Below, piece by piece: positions 1 through 8,143 of a stretch of 64,000 bases of DNA. Each line of letters begins with the position of its first letter. Position 1 is the first letter of the stretch. The position numbers were made by a program, and so were the translations under genes. The notes below the pieces were generated by a model, which was not told where the DNA came from, ran no database searches, and saw only the letters and a list, made by a program, of their open reading frames with translations. The stretch comes from Burkholderiaceae bacterium (GTDB lineage Bacteria > Pseudomonadota > Gammaproteobacteria > Burkholderiales > Burkholderiaceae_C). The stretch covers positions 1-64,000 of the forward strand of contig JAUYTN010000047.1 in assembly GCA_030695205.1 (NCBI GenBank), in the 5' to 3' direction.

Positions 1-1
1 G

Positions 2-154
2 CCCGACACCGCCAAGGGCGGGGACGCCCAGCGCTTGCAGATCAATGCGCAAAACTGTGTGCACTGCAAAACCTGCGACATCAAAGACCCCACGCAAAAC
101 ATCGTCTGGGTCACGCCCGAAGGCGGCGGCGGGCCCAACTACGCTGGCATGTAA
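2..154 (+). CDS. Electron transfer flavoprotein-ubiquinone oxidoreductase, C-terminal end (partial)
   Basis: Only the last 50 codons are inside the window; the gene begins upstream. The translated end carries [12 protein letters not shown] followed by a Gly-rich tail ending in NYAGM. This is the characteristic C-terminal 4Fe-4S ferredoxin-like segment of ETF-QO, whose cysteines bind the cluster. The enzyme is a monotopic inner-membrane flavoprotein that passes electrons from reduced ETF to ubiquinone, linking acyl-CoA dehydrogenation to respiration. A strong hairpin terminator follows 19 nt after the stop. Neighbouring acyl-CoA racemase and thiolase genes fit a fatty-acid or branched-acyl-CoA context. 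Identification is firm although the FAD domain is not visible. Confidence 0.9.
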   Translation, partial: PDTAKGGDAQRLQINAQNCVHCKTCDIKDPTQNIVWVTPEGGGGPNYAGM

Positions 155-172
155 CAACCTAAGTTTTTGAAC

Positions 173-209
173 AAAAACCCCACCAGTCGATTGATTGGTG
201 GGGTTTTTT
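173..209. terminator. Bidirectional rho-independent terminator
   Basis: An A-tract, the stem CCCCACCA (178-185) with TGGTGGGG (196-203) and a run of six T form a symmetric hairpin. It can end the ETF-QO transcript on the plus strand and the racemase/thiolase transcript on the minus strand. Its loop and T-tract overlap a decayed copy of the dispersed repeat. Confidence 0.85.
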
Positions 210-215
210 AGCTAT
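188..215 (+). repeat. Dispersed CGCTTR-N16-WGCTAY element, copy 1 (decayed)
   Basis: CGATTG (188-193) and AGCTAT (210-215) are separated by exactly 16 nt, the spacing shared by nine other copies. The left box has one mismatch (CGATTG for CGCTTG). The spacer has become part of the terminator stem, so assignment rests mainly on spacing and the intact right box. Confidence 0.45.
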
Positions 216-230
216 TGAATCCATTGACAC

Positions 231-1313
231 TCACCGCAGGGGCAAAAACCGCGGGGCGGCGGCCACGACGGTACTTTGGCCTGGCTGACCGCTCACGTAG
301 GTACCCCGGGCCATGTGGTGCGGATGTGCAGCGGCTTCGTCCAGGCTTAGCACGGGGGCAAAACACACGTCGGTACCCTCCAGCAGCTCACACCAGGCGC
401 TGCGGGGCCGGGTCATGAACAGCTGGGTCAATCGGGCCTTGAGTGCGGGCCAGGTGGTGGTGTCGTACTGGCTGGCGGCATCCACATCGTCCAGGCCCAG
501 CTTGTTCAGCAGCAGCACATAAAACTGCGGCTCCAGCGCCCCGATGGTGATGTGGCCCCCATCGGCACAGACATAGGTGTCATAAAACGGTGAGTCGTGA
601 AACGGGCTGGGCTGCCCGGCGGCCAACTGCCCACCCGCCCGGATCCAGTGCACCAGTGTGCCCAGCATGGCGACCACATCCACAATGGCAGCGTCCACCA
701 CACGGCCGCGCGGCTCGCCTCCTTCTGGCGCGGGTCGCTTGCCAGAGCGGGCATCGACCAGGGCGCAGGCGATGCCAAAGGCCAGGCCCAACGCCCCGGC
801 CGCATCGCCCACCACCGTGGGTGGCACCACCGGCACCTGCCCGGCGGGCGCTGCCAATGACAACAAACCGGTCAGCGCGACATAGTTCAGGTCATGACCC
901 GCCGCCTGGGCCAGGGGGCCGCTCTGGCCCCAGCCGGTCATGCGGCCATACACCAGGTGGGGGTTGTGCGCCGCGCAGTCGGCAGGGCCCAGGCCCAGGC
1001 GCTCCATCACGCCGGGGCGGTTGCCCTCGATCAGGGCGTCGGCACTGGCAATCAGGGCCATGGCCCGCTCGCGGTCGGCGGGCTGCTTCAGGTCCAGGGT
1101 AGTGACCTGTTTGCCCCGGCGCAGCGGGTGTGCCCCGCCTCCACCCAACCGGTCGCCCACGGCGGAACCCCCGGGGCGCACGATGACGGTCACCTCGGCC
1201 CCCATGTCGGCCAGGATCAGGGCAGCCAAGGGGCCAGGGCCTATGCCTTCGAATTCCACCACGCGCACCCCGCGCAGGGGATGCGACAGCCCGATATTGG
1301 ACACAGTGTTCAC
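231..1313 (-). CDS. Alpha-methylacyl-CoA racemase (CaiB/BaiF CoA-transferase family)
   Basis: A 360-residue family III CoA-transferase fold protein. It probably interconverts (2R)- and (2S)-2-methylacyl-CoA thioesters during breakdown of branched or sterol-type side chains. The N-terminal GIGPGPLAALILADMGAEV segment and three spaced residues match the catalytic triad known for the racemase subgroup: His140 in GHDLNY, Asp170 in VVGDAAG and Glu261 in GALEPQFY. The start is GTG, preceded by GAGGTAA. It lies 54 nt downstream of the thiolase gene on the same strand, so the two are probably co-transcribed. A plain CoA-transferase role is possible but less likely given the triad. Confidence 0.85.
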   Translation of the reverse strand: MNTVSNIGLSHPLRGVRVVEFEGIGPGPLAALILADMGAEVTVIVRPGGSAVGDRLGGGGAHPLRRGKQVTTLDLKQPADRERAMALIASADALIEGNRPGVMERLGLGPADCAAHNPHLVYGRMTGWGQSGPLAQAAGHDLNYVALTGLLSLAAPAGQVPVVPPTVVGDAAGALGLAFGIACALVDARSGKRPAPEGGEPRGRVVDAAIVDVVAMLGTLVHWIRAGGQLAAGQPSPFHDSPFYDTYVCADGGHITIGALEPQFYVLLLNKLGLDDVDAASQYDTTTWPALKARLTQLFMTRPRSAWCELLEGTDVCFAPVLSLDEAAAHPHHMARGTYVSGQPGQSTVVAAAPRFLPLR

Positions 1314-1367
1314 GGCTTACCTCGTTGGTTGTATGGGGTTGGGGTGGGTCGCAAGGGCGATGCGGGG

Positions 1368-2555
1368 TCAGTGGCTTCGCTCGAACAGCGTCACCACGCA
1401 CGCGCCACCCAGCCCTACGTTGTGCTGCAAGGCGATGCGCGCACCCGGCACCTGGCGCAGCCCGCAGCTGCCGCGCAGCTGCTGCACCAGCTCAGCACAC
1501 TGAGCCAGGCCGGTGGCCCCCAGGGGGTGGCCTTTGGACAACAAGCCACCAGACGGGTTGGTGACCACCTGCCCCCCATAGGTGTTGTCGCCGTCTTCGA
1601 TGAATCGTTCGGCACCTCCGGGCGGGCACAGGCCCAAAGCCTCGTAGCTGATGAGTTCGTTTTGTGCAAAGCAGTCGTGCAGCTCCACCACGTCCACATC
1701 CTGCGGGCCCATACCGGCCTGTTCGTACACCTGCTTCGCGGCGGCCTCGGCCATGCCCACGCCCACCAGACGGCGCATATCGCCGGACTCGAAGGTGTCG
1801 GGCCGATCCGTGGCCATGGCCTGGGCGACGATGCGCACCGAATCGTCCAGGCCGTGCTGGCGGGCAAAGCGCTCGGAACACACAATGGCCGCCGCCGCGC
1901 CACAGGTGGGCGGGCAGGCCATGAGGCGGGTGAGCACACCGGGCCACACCATGGGCGAAGCCATCACGTCGTCGGCAGTCAGCACCTTGCGCAGCAGGGC
2001 CATGGGGTTGTGCTCGGCATGGCGGCTGGCCTTGGCACGCACCTGGGCAAAGGTTTCCAGACGGGTGCCGTACTGCTGCATGTGGGCCAGGCCAGCACCC
2101 CCAAAGTAGCGCAGCGCCAGCGGAATGTCGCCCTGCCCCACGAGCTGGTCGGTGGTGGCATCGAAGCGGTCAAAGGGGGACGGACGATCGGTGAACACCG
2201 CCCCGATGGCACCGGGCTTCATCTGCTCGAAGCCCAAGGCCAGCACACAGTCGGCCGCGCCGCTGGACACGGCCTGGCGGGCCAGAAACAGCGCAGTGGA
2301 GCCAGTAGAGCAGTTGTTGTTGACGTTGACGATGGGGATGCCCGTCATGCCCACTTCGTACAGGGCGCGCTGTCCGGCGGTGGAGTCGCCGTACACATAG
2401 CCCACATAGGCCTGCTGCACCTGATCGTAGGACACGCCCGCGTCAGCCAGCGCCAGGCGGGCGGCCTCTGCGGCCATGTGTGGGTAGGGCAAATGGGCGC
2501 CCGGCTTGGTGAATGGAACCATGCCGACCCCGGCCACGCCAACAGGATGTGCCAT
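1368..2555 (-). CDS. Thiolase of the SCP-x / lipid-transfer type
   Basis: A thiolase-fold protein of 395 residues, related to the sterol-carrier-protein-x thiolases that cleave branched 3-oxoacyl-CoA. The nucleophilic cysteine lies in NNNCSTGSTAL, and the C-terminal part has the expected GHPLGATG motif. The reading frame is open 22 codons further upstream. The ATG at 2555 is preferred because it has a GGAGAGA ribosome site and gives the usual start MAHPVGVAGVG. With the racemase downstream it forms a two-gene acyl-CoA degradation unit. It is divergent from the glycine-cleavage operon. The true substrate is not evident. Confidence 0.85.
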   Translation of the reverse strand: MAHPVGVAGVGMVPFTKPGAHLPYPHMAAEAARLALADAGVSYDQVQQAYVGYVYGDSTAGQRALYEVGMTGIPIVNVNNNCSTGSTALFLARQAVSSGAADCVLALGFEQMKPGAIGAVFTDRPSPFDRFDATTDQLVGQGDIPLALRYFGGAGLAHMQQYGTRLETFAQVRAKASRHAEHNPMALLRKVLTADDVMASPMVWPGVLTRLMACPPTCGAAAAIVCSERFARQHGLDDSVRIVAQAMATDRPDTFESGDMRRLVGVGMAEAAAKQVYEQAGMGPQDVDVVELHDCFAQNELISYEALGLCPPGGAERFIEDGDNTYGGQVVTNPSGGLLSKGHPLGATGLAQCAELVQQLRGSCGLRQVPGARIALQHNVGLGGACVVTLFERSH

Positions 2556-2652
2556 GTGAAAGTCTCTCCGGAAAAGACCGCCCGCTGCGGTCAGGGGCCT
2601 CATGGTAGCGGCCCGGGCCAAGCAAACACGACCAGCCGCGACAGCACTGTCT

Positions 2653-2658
2653 TAGAAT
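2653..2658 (+). promoter_or_regulatory. Candidate -10 box for the glycine riboswitch/gcv transcript
   Basis: TAGAAT lies about 7 nt before the first helix of the riboswitch, the right place for a sigma-70 -10 element. No convincing -35 box is present at the expected distance, so this is position-based inference. Confidence 0.4.
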
Positions 2659-2664
2659 CCGCAG

Positions 2665-2915
2665 CCTGTCAGGAGAGAAGCTCAGCCGGTCGCACCCGCC
2701 ACCGACCAGGGCTCGCCGAAGGCGCAACGCAACCCGGTGGTTGCGGCGAACGCTCAGGCAAAAGGACTGACAGGCGTCTGGGGTCTGACCACCCCAGACG
2801 ACACCCTGCTGGAGAGAGGCTGTGCCTGGGCTGACCCCCTGGCAGCGCCCACCGAAGGAGCAAACCCGCCTGAGTTTTCAGCGGGCGAATCTCTCAGGTA
2901 AAGCGGACATCAGGG
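2665..2915 (+). promoter_or_regulatory. Tandem glycine riboswitch upstream of gcvTHP
   Basis: Two consecutive glycine aptamers can be read. Aptamer 1 runs 2665-2774. It is closed by CCTGTCA with TGACAGG and contains GGAGAG, CGCCGAAGGCGCAA and CTCAGGCAAAAGGAC. Aptamer 2 runs about 2804-2915. It is closed by CCCTG with CAGGG and contains GGAGAG, CACCGAAGGAGCAAA and CTCTCAGGTAAAGCGGAC. These are the signature elements of the gcvT glycine RNA. The leader senses glycine and normally turns on the cleavage system. No U-tract terminator is visible before gcvT, so control is probably at translation initiation. The open reading frame continues upstream of gcvT through the second aptamer, which is not coding. 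Confidence 0.95.
2775..2800 (+). other. Perfect hairpin between the two glycine aptamers
   Basis: CGTCTGGGGT (2775-2784) and ACCCCAGACG (2791-2800) form a perfect 10-bp stem with a six-nucleotide loop. It begins directly after the P1 helix of aptamer 1 and ends a few bases before P1 of aptamer 2. It has no T-tract, so it is a structural linker rather than a terminator. Confidence 0.8.
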
Positions 2916-2983
2916 GCTCGCACACGGCACATCACCGTGGTCCATGGCCCCATTGCGTGCGCCTTTTGCGGTGCAATCCCCAC

Positions 2984-4126
2984 ATGTCCGACACCCCCGC
3001 CTCCATCCACACCGACCTCCTCACCACCCCGCTTGATGCCCTGCACCGCGAACTCGGTGCCCGCATGGTGCCTTTTGCGGGCTACAGCATGCCGGTGCAG
3101 TACCCGGCAGGCCTGATGGCCGAGCACCAGCACACCCGCAGCGCTGCCGGGCTGTTCGATGTCTCGCACATGGGCCAGCTGCGTTTGGTGGGGCCAGATG
3201 CCGCCGCCGCCTTTGAAACCCTGATGCCGGTGGACGTGGTGGGCCTGCCCGTGGGCAAGCAGCGCTATGGCCTGCTGCTGACCGATGGCGGCACCATCAT
3301 CGACGACCTGATGTTTGTGAACCGGGGGGATGACATCTTCGTCATCGTCAACGGCGCCTGCAAAGTGGGCGACCTGGCACACATCGAAGCCCGCATCGGC
3401 CAGCGCTGCGAGGTCATCCCCATGCCAGAGCGCGCGCTGCTGGCCCTGCAGGGTCCACAGGCCGTGGCCGCACTCGCCCGGCTGGTGCCTGGCGTGGAGC
3501 AGCTGGTGTTCATGACCGGTGCTGCCTTCAGCTGGGAAGGCGCAGACCTGTTCATCACCCGCAGCGGCTACACGGGTGAGGATGGGTTTGAAATCTCCGT
3601 GCCCGACACCGCCGCTGAGGCTCTGGCCCGCGCCCTGCTGGCGCAACCGGAGGTACAACCCATTGGCCTGGGTGCACGCAACTCGCTGCGGCTGGAGGCT
3701 GGGCTGTGCCTGTACGGCAACGACATCGACACCACCACCACCCCCGTGGAAGCCGGGCTGACCTGGGCCATGCAAAAGGTTCGCCGCACCGGCGGTGCGC
3801 GCGCCGGGGGCTTTGCCGGTGCCGACACCGTGCTGGGCCAACTCGATGGCACCGAGGCCATCCACAAAGTGCGCGTGGGCCTCAAGGCACTGGAGCGCGT
3901 ACCCGTGCGCGAGCACACCCAGTTGACCGACCTGGCCGGTGAGCACCTGGGGGAAGTCACCAGCGGCTTGCTCGGCCCCACCATCAACCAGCCCATCGCC
4001 ATGGGCTATGTGCCCCCCGCCTTTGCGGCGGTGGGCACCCGCATCCATGCCGTCGTGCGCGGCAAGCCCGTGCCCATGGAGGTGGTGGCCACTCCCTTTG
4101 TGCCCACCCGCTACTACCGTGGATGA
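2984..4126 (+). CDS. gcvT: Glycine cleavage system T protein (aminomethyltransferase)
   Basis: A 380-residue protein that transfers the one-carbon unit from the aminomethyl-lipoyl H protein to tetrahydrofolate, releasing ammonia and methylene-THF. The sequence shows MVPFAGYSMPVQY near the start, GLFDVSHMGQ, and the SGYTGEDGFE stretch typical of GcvT. The ATG at 2984 follows the riboswitch. The frame is open further upstream but that part is aptamer RNA. No clear ribosome site precedes the ATG. An imperfect hairpin, ATTGC (2952-2956) with GCAAT (2973-2977), ends six nt before it, in keeping with riboswitch control of initiation. It is first in a gcvT-gcvH-gcvP operon. Confidence 0.96.
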   Translation: MSDTPASIHTDLLTTPLDALHRELGARMVPFAGYSMPVQYPAGLMAEHQHTRSAAGLFDVSHMGQLRLVGPDAAAAFETLMPVDVVGLPVGKQRYGLLLTDGGTIIDDLMFVNRGDDIFVIVNGACKVGDLAHIEARIGQRCEVIPMPERALLALQGPQAVAALARLVPGVEQLVFMTGAAFSWEGADLFITRSGYTGEDGFEISVPDTAAEALARALLAQPEVQPIGLGARNSLRLEAGLCLYGNDIDTTTTPVEAGLTWAMQKVRRTGGARAGGFAGADTVLGQLDGTEAIHKVRVGLKALERVPVREHTQLTDLAGEHLGEVTSGLLGPTINQPIAMGYVPPAFAAVGTRIHAVVRGKPVPMEVVATPFVPTRYYRG

Positions 4127-4165
4127 TGGCGGTCGGCTGGCTGCACCCAATTTTCAAGCTTTTTT

Positions 4166-4202
4166 GGCACCTATCGCTTGACAGTATTCACTTGTTAGCT
4201 AT
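4166..4202 (+). repeat. Dispersed CGCTTR-N16-WGCTAY element, copy 2
   Basis: GGC box at 4166, CGCTTG at 4175-4180, a 16-nt spacer and AGCTAT at 4197-4202, embedded in AT-rich flanks (about 4150-4208). It fills the gcvT-gcvH gap and ends shortly before the gcvH ribosome site, so it lies inside the operon transcript. Confidence 0.85.
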
Positions 4203-4240
4203 TGTTTACTAAACCCCATTTACCCCACAAGGAGCTTCCC

Positions 4241-4603
4241 ATGATCAAGTACACGCCCGACCACGAATGGCTCGACATCGACGGCGACACCGCCACCGTG
4301 GGCATCACCCACCACGCGCAGGATGCGCTGGGCGACGTGGTGTTTGTCGATCTGCCCGACGTGGGTAAAACCTTTGCCCAGAAAGACGTGGCCGGTGTGG
4401 TCGAGTCCGTGAAGGCCGCCGCCGACGTCTACATGCCCGTGACCGGTGAAATCACCGAAGTCAACGAAGCCCTGCGCGCCGACCCCGCACTTGCCAATAC
4501 CGACCCACTGGGTGCAGGCTGGTTCTTCAAGGTCAAGCTGAGCAACACCGCCGAGATTGATGCGCTGCTGGACGAAACCGCCTACGCCGCCTTGGCCCAG
4601 TAA
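4241..4603 (+). CDS. gcvH: Glycine cleavage system H protein (lipoyl carrier)
   Basis: A 120-residue lipoyl-domain protein that shuttles the aminomethyl group between the P, T and L proteins. The lipoylated lysine is Lys58, in the [10 protein letters not shown] context. The start at 4241 is set by a strong AAGGAG site 5-12 nt upstream and gives the family start [11 protein letters not shown]. The frame is open 13 codons further upstream, but those codons fall in the ribosome site and repeat. It lies between gcvT and gcvP and shares the glycine riboswitch. Confidence 0.97.
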   Translation: MIKYTPDHEWLDIDGDTATVGITHHAQDALGDVVFVDLPDVGKTFAQKDVAGVVESVKAAADVYMPVTGEITEVNEALRADPALANTDPLGAGWFFKVKLSNTAEIDALLDETAYAALAQ

Positions 4604-4665
4604 ACACCCGCTGCTCCCAGGCGACCTCATGTCGCCACCCTTTTGCCCCACAGGACACCCGCACC

Positions 4666-7590
4666 ATGTCGATGCCAACCGATCAGTCAGTCGCCCAGCC
4701 AACCGCCCTGCCCCTGACCCAGCTGGAAAACCCCAGCGAATTCATTGCACGCCACATTGGCGTGAGCGAGGCCGACGAGGCCCACATGCTCGGCGTGATT
4801 GGCGAGGCCTCGCGCCGTGCGCTGATCGATGGCATCGTGCCGCGCAGCATTGCGCGCAGCACCGACATGGACCTGCCGCCACCCGCCACCGAGGCCGCCG
4901 CGCTGGCCGAGCTGAAGGCCATTGCCTCGCTCAACACGCCCATGAAAAGCTTCATCGGGCAGGGCTACCACGGCACGCACACCCCCGGCGTGATCCTGCG
5001 CAACATCTTGGAGAACCCCGCCTGGTACACCGCCTACACCCCGTACCAGGCCGAAATTTCGCAGGGCCGCATGGAGGCGCTGGTCAACTTCCAGACCATG
5101 GTGACCGACCTCACCGGCATGGACATTGCCAACGCCAGCATGCTGGACGAGGCCACCGCCGCTGCCGAGGCCATGACGCTGGCCAAGCGCAGCGTCAAAA
5201 GCACCAGCAACACCTTTGTGGTAGCGGGGGACTGCCACCCGCAAACCATTGAGGTGGTTCAGACCCGCGCTAAACCCCTGGGCCTGAACGTGGTGGTGGC
5301 CCACACCAAAGACCAGTGGGACGCCGCCCTGGCCGCCGAGCACTTTGGTGCCCTGGCGCAGTACCCCAGCACCCACGGCCAGGTGGGTGATTTGCGTGGC
5401 GATGCCGACAGGTCGCACGCCCGGCAAGCCGCCTTCATCGTCGCTGCCGACCTGCTGGCACTCACGCTGCTGGTGCCCCCCGGAGAATTCGGTGCAGACA
5501 TGGCCGTGGGAACCACCCAGCGCTTTGGCATGCCCATGGGCGCGGGCGGCCCACACGCGGCGTACATGGCCTGCCGCGACGCGTTCAAGCGCTCCATGCC
5601 CGGCCGTCTGGTGGGCGTGAGCGTCGATGCCCACGGTCACCCTGCCTACCGCCTGGCGCTGCAAACCCGAGAGCAACACATTCGGCGCGAAAAAGCCACC
5701 AGCAACATCTGCACCGCCCAGGTGCTGCCCGCCGTGGTCGCCAGCATGTACGCCGTGTACCACGGCCCTGCAGGCCTCACGCGCATTGCCCGGCGAGTGG
5801 CCAGCTACACCGCTGTTCTGGCGGCAGGCTTGCAGCATTTGGGCTGCGAACTGGTCAGCGACACCGCGTTTGACACCCTGACCGTGCGCATGAGCACCCC
5901 GGCCGACGCCGAAACTGTGCTGGCCCGCGCCCTGTCCTGTGGCCTCAACCTGCGCTTGAGCCTGGACCGCTACGTGGGCATCACCCTCGACGAAACCACT
6001 ACCCGCGAAGACATCGATGCGCTGTGGATCTGCTTCGCCCTGACCGGGCAAAGCCTGCCAGAGGTGGCTGCCTTTGAAGACGGCATCGCGCCGCTCATTC
6101 CCGCCGCGCTGTGCCGCACCAGCGCCTTCCTCACGCACCCGGTGTTCAACAGCCACCACAGCGAAACCGGCATGCTGCGCTACATCCGCATGCTGAGCGA
6201 CAAAGACCTGGCGCTTGACCGCAGCATGATTCCGCTGGGCAGCTGCACCATGAAGCTCAACGCCACGGCCGAGATGATCCCCATCACCTGGCCCGAATTT
6301 GCCAACGTGCACCCCTTTGCTCCAGCCGACCAGCTGGAGGGCTACCGCCTGCTTGACGAACAGCTGCGCTCCTGGCTGTGCCAGGCCACTGGGTATGCCG
6401 GCATCAGCCTGCAACCCAACGCGGGCAGCCAGGGTGAGTACGCAGGCCTGCTGGTCATCAAGGCCTACCACGAGGCCAAAGGCGAAGGCCACCGAAACAT
6501 TTGCCTGATTCCCAGCAGCGCCCACGGCACCAACCCGGCGTCGGCCCAGATGGTAGGCATGACCGTGGTCGTCACCCAATGCGATGCCCAAGGCAACGTA
6601 GACATGGCCGACCTGCAAGCCAAATGCGAGCAACACAACGCCAACCTGGCCGCCGTGATGATTACCTACCCCAGCACCCACGGCGTGTTCGAGACCTCGG
6701 TCAAAGAGCTGTGCGAGCTGGTGCACCGCCACGGTGGCCGCGTGTACGTGGACGGTGCCAACATGAACGCCCTGGTGGGCGTGGCCGCCCCCGGCGAGTT
6801 CGGCGGCGACGTGAGCCACCTCAACCTGCACAAAACCTTCTGCATCCCCCACGGCGGTGGCGGCCCCGGCGTGGGCCCCGTGTGCGTGGTGGCCGACCTG
6901 GTGCCCTACCTGCCCGGCCACGCCACGGCCGGGCTGCCCGTCAATGGCGTGGGTGCCGTCAGCGCGGCACCCTTGGGCAATGCGGCGGTGCTGCCCATCA
7001 GCTGGATGTACATCCGCATGATGGGGGCCGATGGCCTCAAGCACGCCACCGAAACGGCCATCCTCAGCGCCAACTACATCAGCAAACGCCTGGCACCCCA
7101 CTACCCCACCCTGTACGCCAGCGACAACGGGCACGTGGCGCATGAGTGCATTCTGGACCTGCGAGGCCTGAAAGCCACCAGCGGCGTCATGGCCGAGGAC
7201 GTGGCCAAGCGCCTGATGGACTACGGCTTCCACGCCCCCACGCTCAGCTTCCCGGTGCCCAACACCCTGATGGTGGAGCCCACCGAAAGCGAAACCCTGC
7301 AGGAATTGGACCGTTTCATCGACGCGATGATTGCCATCCGCGAGGAAATTCGTCGCATCGAGGCGGGCGAATGGCCGCAGGACAACAACCCACTCAAAGC
7401 AGCCCCCCACACCGCCGCCAGCCTGCTGGGCGCCGAGTGGAATCGCCCCTACCCCCGCGAGCTAGGCGCATTTCCGCTGGCCAGCCTGAAACAGGTGAAG
7501 TACTGGCCACCCGTGGGCCGGGTGGACAACGTGTACGGCGACCGCAACCTGTTCTGCAGCTGTCTGCCGGTGGGCAGCTACGCCAGCTGA
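4666..7590 (+). CDS. gcvP: Glycine dehydrogenase (decarboxylating), P protein, single-chain form
   Basis: A 974-residue PLP enzyme that decarboxylates glycine and loads the aminomethyl group on lipoyl-GcvH. Both halves of the two-subunit form are fused: an N-terminal non-catalytic half and a C-terminal half. The PLP lysine is Lys723 in [16 protein letters not shown]. The length equals that of typical single-chain GcvP (about 950-970). It is the third gene of the riboswitch-controlled operon. The opposite strand has a very long open frame (4687-7410), which is a codon-bias shadow. Confidence 0.97.
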   Translation: MSMPTDQSVAQPTALPLTQLENPSEFIARHIGVSEADEAHMLGVIGEASRRALIDGIVPRSIARSTDMDLPPPATEAAALAELKAIASLNTPMKSFIGQGYHGTHTPGVILRNILENPAWYTAYTPYQAEISQGRMEALVNFQTMVTDLTGMDIANASMLDEATAAAEAMTLAKRSVKSTSNTFVVAGDCHPQTIEVVQTRAKPLGLNVVVAHTKDQWDAALAAEHFGALAQYPSTHGQVGDLRGDADRSHARQAAFIVAADLLALTLLVPPGEFGADMAVGTTQRFGMPMGAGGPHAAYMACRDAFKRSMPGRLVGVSVDAHGHPAYRLALQTREQHIRREKATSNICTAQVLPAVVASMYAVYHGPAGLTRIARRVASYTAVLAAGLQHLGCELVSDTAFDTLTVRMSTPADAETVLARALSCGLNLRLSLDRYVGITLDETTTREDIDALWICFALTGQSLPEVAAFEDGIAPLIPAALCRTSAFLTHPVFNSHHSETGMLRYIRMLSDKDLALDRSMIPLGSCTMKLNATAEMIPITWPEFANVHPFAPADQLEGYRLLDEQLRSWLCQATGYAGISLQPNAGSQGEYAGLLVIKAYHEAKGEGHRNICLIPSSAHGTNPASAQMVGMTVVVTQCDAQGNVDMADLQAKCEQHNANLAAVMITYPSTHGVFETSVKELCELVHRHGGRVYVDGANMNALVGVAAPGEFGGDVSHLNLHKTFCIPHGGGGPGVGPVCVVADLVPYLPGHATAGLPVNGVGAVSAAPLGNAAVLPISWMYIRMMGADGLKHATETAILSANYISKRLAPHYPTLYASDNGHVAHECILDLRGLKATSGVMAEDVAKRLMDYGFHAPTLSFPVPNTLMVEPTESETLQELDRFIDAMIAIREEIRRIEAGEWPQDNNPLKAAPHTAASLLGAEWNRPYPRELGAFPLASLKQVKYWPPVGRVDNVYGDRNLFCSCLPVGSYAS

Positions 7591-7607
7591 AATTCGGCAT
7601 AGAAACA

Positions 7608-7643
7608 GGCTCTACCGCTTGATGCACATGGATTTGCAGCTAT
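7608..7643 (+). repeat. Dispersed CGCTTR-N16-WGCTAY element, copy 3
   Basis: GGC at 7608, CGCTTG at 7616-7621, 16-nt spacer, AGCTAT at 7638-7643. It starts about 18 nt after the gcvP stop. Both ATG codons that could begin the next gene (7622 and 7628) lie in its spacer. Confidence 0.8.
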
Positions 7644-8017
7644 CGTGGCTGGAGTTTGATACCACCGACAACGGTGACGACACCCACACGCTGGAAGCCA
7701 TGGCCAGCGTGCCGCCTGCGCGGGTGGCTGATGTGCTGGCCGAGGTGGCGGCCGTGCTGGCCTGGGCACACCGCCACTTCCCCGAAGGCCCACGGTCGCT
7801 GGACGACGGTGGCGACTGGGACATGCTGCTCCAAGCCCAAGTCAACGACGCGGCCCCGGTTACCCTCCATCATGACGCCGCCAGCGGGCACCTTCACGGT
7901 CTGCCCACGCTGCCCTTGGACGGGGATAAACCCACTTGGGTCTGTGTGACGCTGACCCTGGCCGCCACCCACGCCATGGCCGAGGCATTGAGTCTGGCTA
8001 CCGATCAAGGGCTCTGA
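7622..8017 (+). CDS. Conserved-looking hypothetical protein downstream of gcvP
   Basis: A 131-residue soluble protein that I do not recognise. It has no signal peptide or membrane segment. The visible features are an acidic start (LEFDTTDNGDD), an Ala-rich helix around residues 28-50, an acidic RSLDDGGDWDM stretch and a C-terminal hydrophobic helix. Codon use is like that of its neighbours, which supports a real gene. The start is uncertain: TTG 7619, ATG 7622 and ATG 7628 are all inside a dispersed repeat copy, and no clear ribosome site is present. It may be co-transcribed with gcvTHP, but a role in glycine metabolism is only inference from position. Confidence 0.6.
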   Translation: MHMDLQLSWLEFDTTDNGDDTHTLEAMASVPPARVADVLAEVAAVLAWAHRHFPEGPRSLDDGGDWDMLLQAQVNDAAPVTLHHDAASGHLHGLPTLPLDGDKPTWVCVTLTLAATHAMAEALSLATDQGL

Positions 8018-8064
8018 GCCATAGGGTCCACCCCAATGAATCTCAGTGAAAGACAGAGGATTCA

Positions 8065-8090
8065 TCAGACAAGTTATGATTTTTATCTGA
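8065..8090 (+). promoter_or_regulatory. Candidate promoter with overlapping inverted repeat
   Basis: TATGAT (8075-8080) is a good -10 candidate. It lies between half-sites TCAGACAA (8065-8072) and TTATCTGA (8083-8090), which are near-perfect inverted repeats. The arrangement would suit a regulator that covers the -10 box. The -35 region is weak. Confidence 0.4.
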
Positions 8091-8143
8091 ACGTAAGCCC
8101 ATTACCCTCTGGCAGTTCGTTATTTAACCCGGAAGGAACCGCA

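Noticed and set aside
894..2834. A 646-codon plus-strand frame across the racemase/thiolase genes
   Set aside because: It is antisense to two clear genes and runs into the riboswitch; it is a compositional artefact.
2822..2983. An upstream start for gcvT at 2822
   Set aside because: The frame is open there, but the sequence is the second glycine aptamer. The conserved protein begins at 2984.
4687..7410. A 907-codon open frame opposite gcvP
   Set aside because: It is an antisense shadow produced by GC-rich codon bias. Its composition is His/Gly/Val-rich with no recognisable domain, and gcvP on the other strand is certain.
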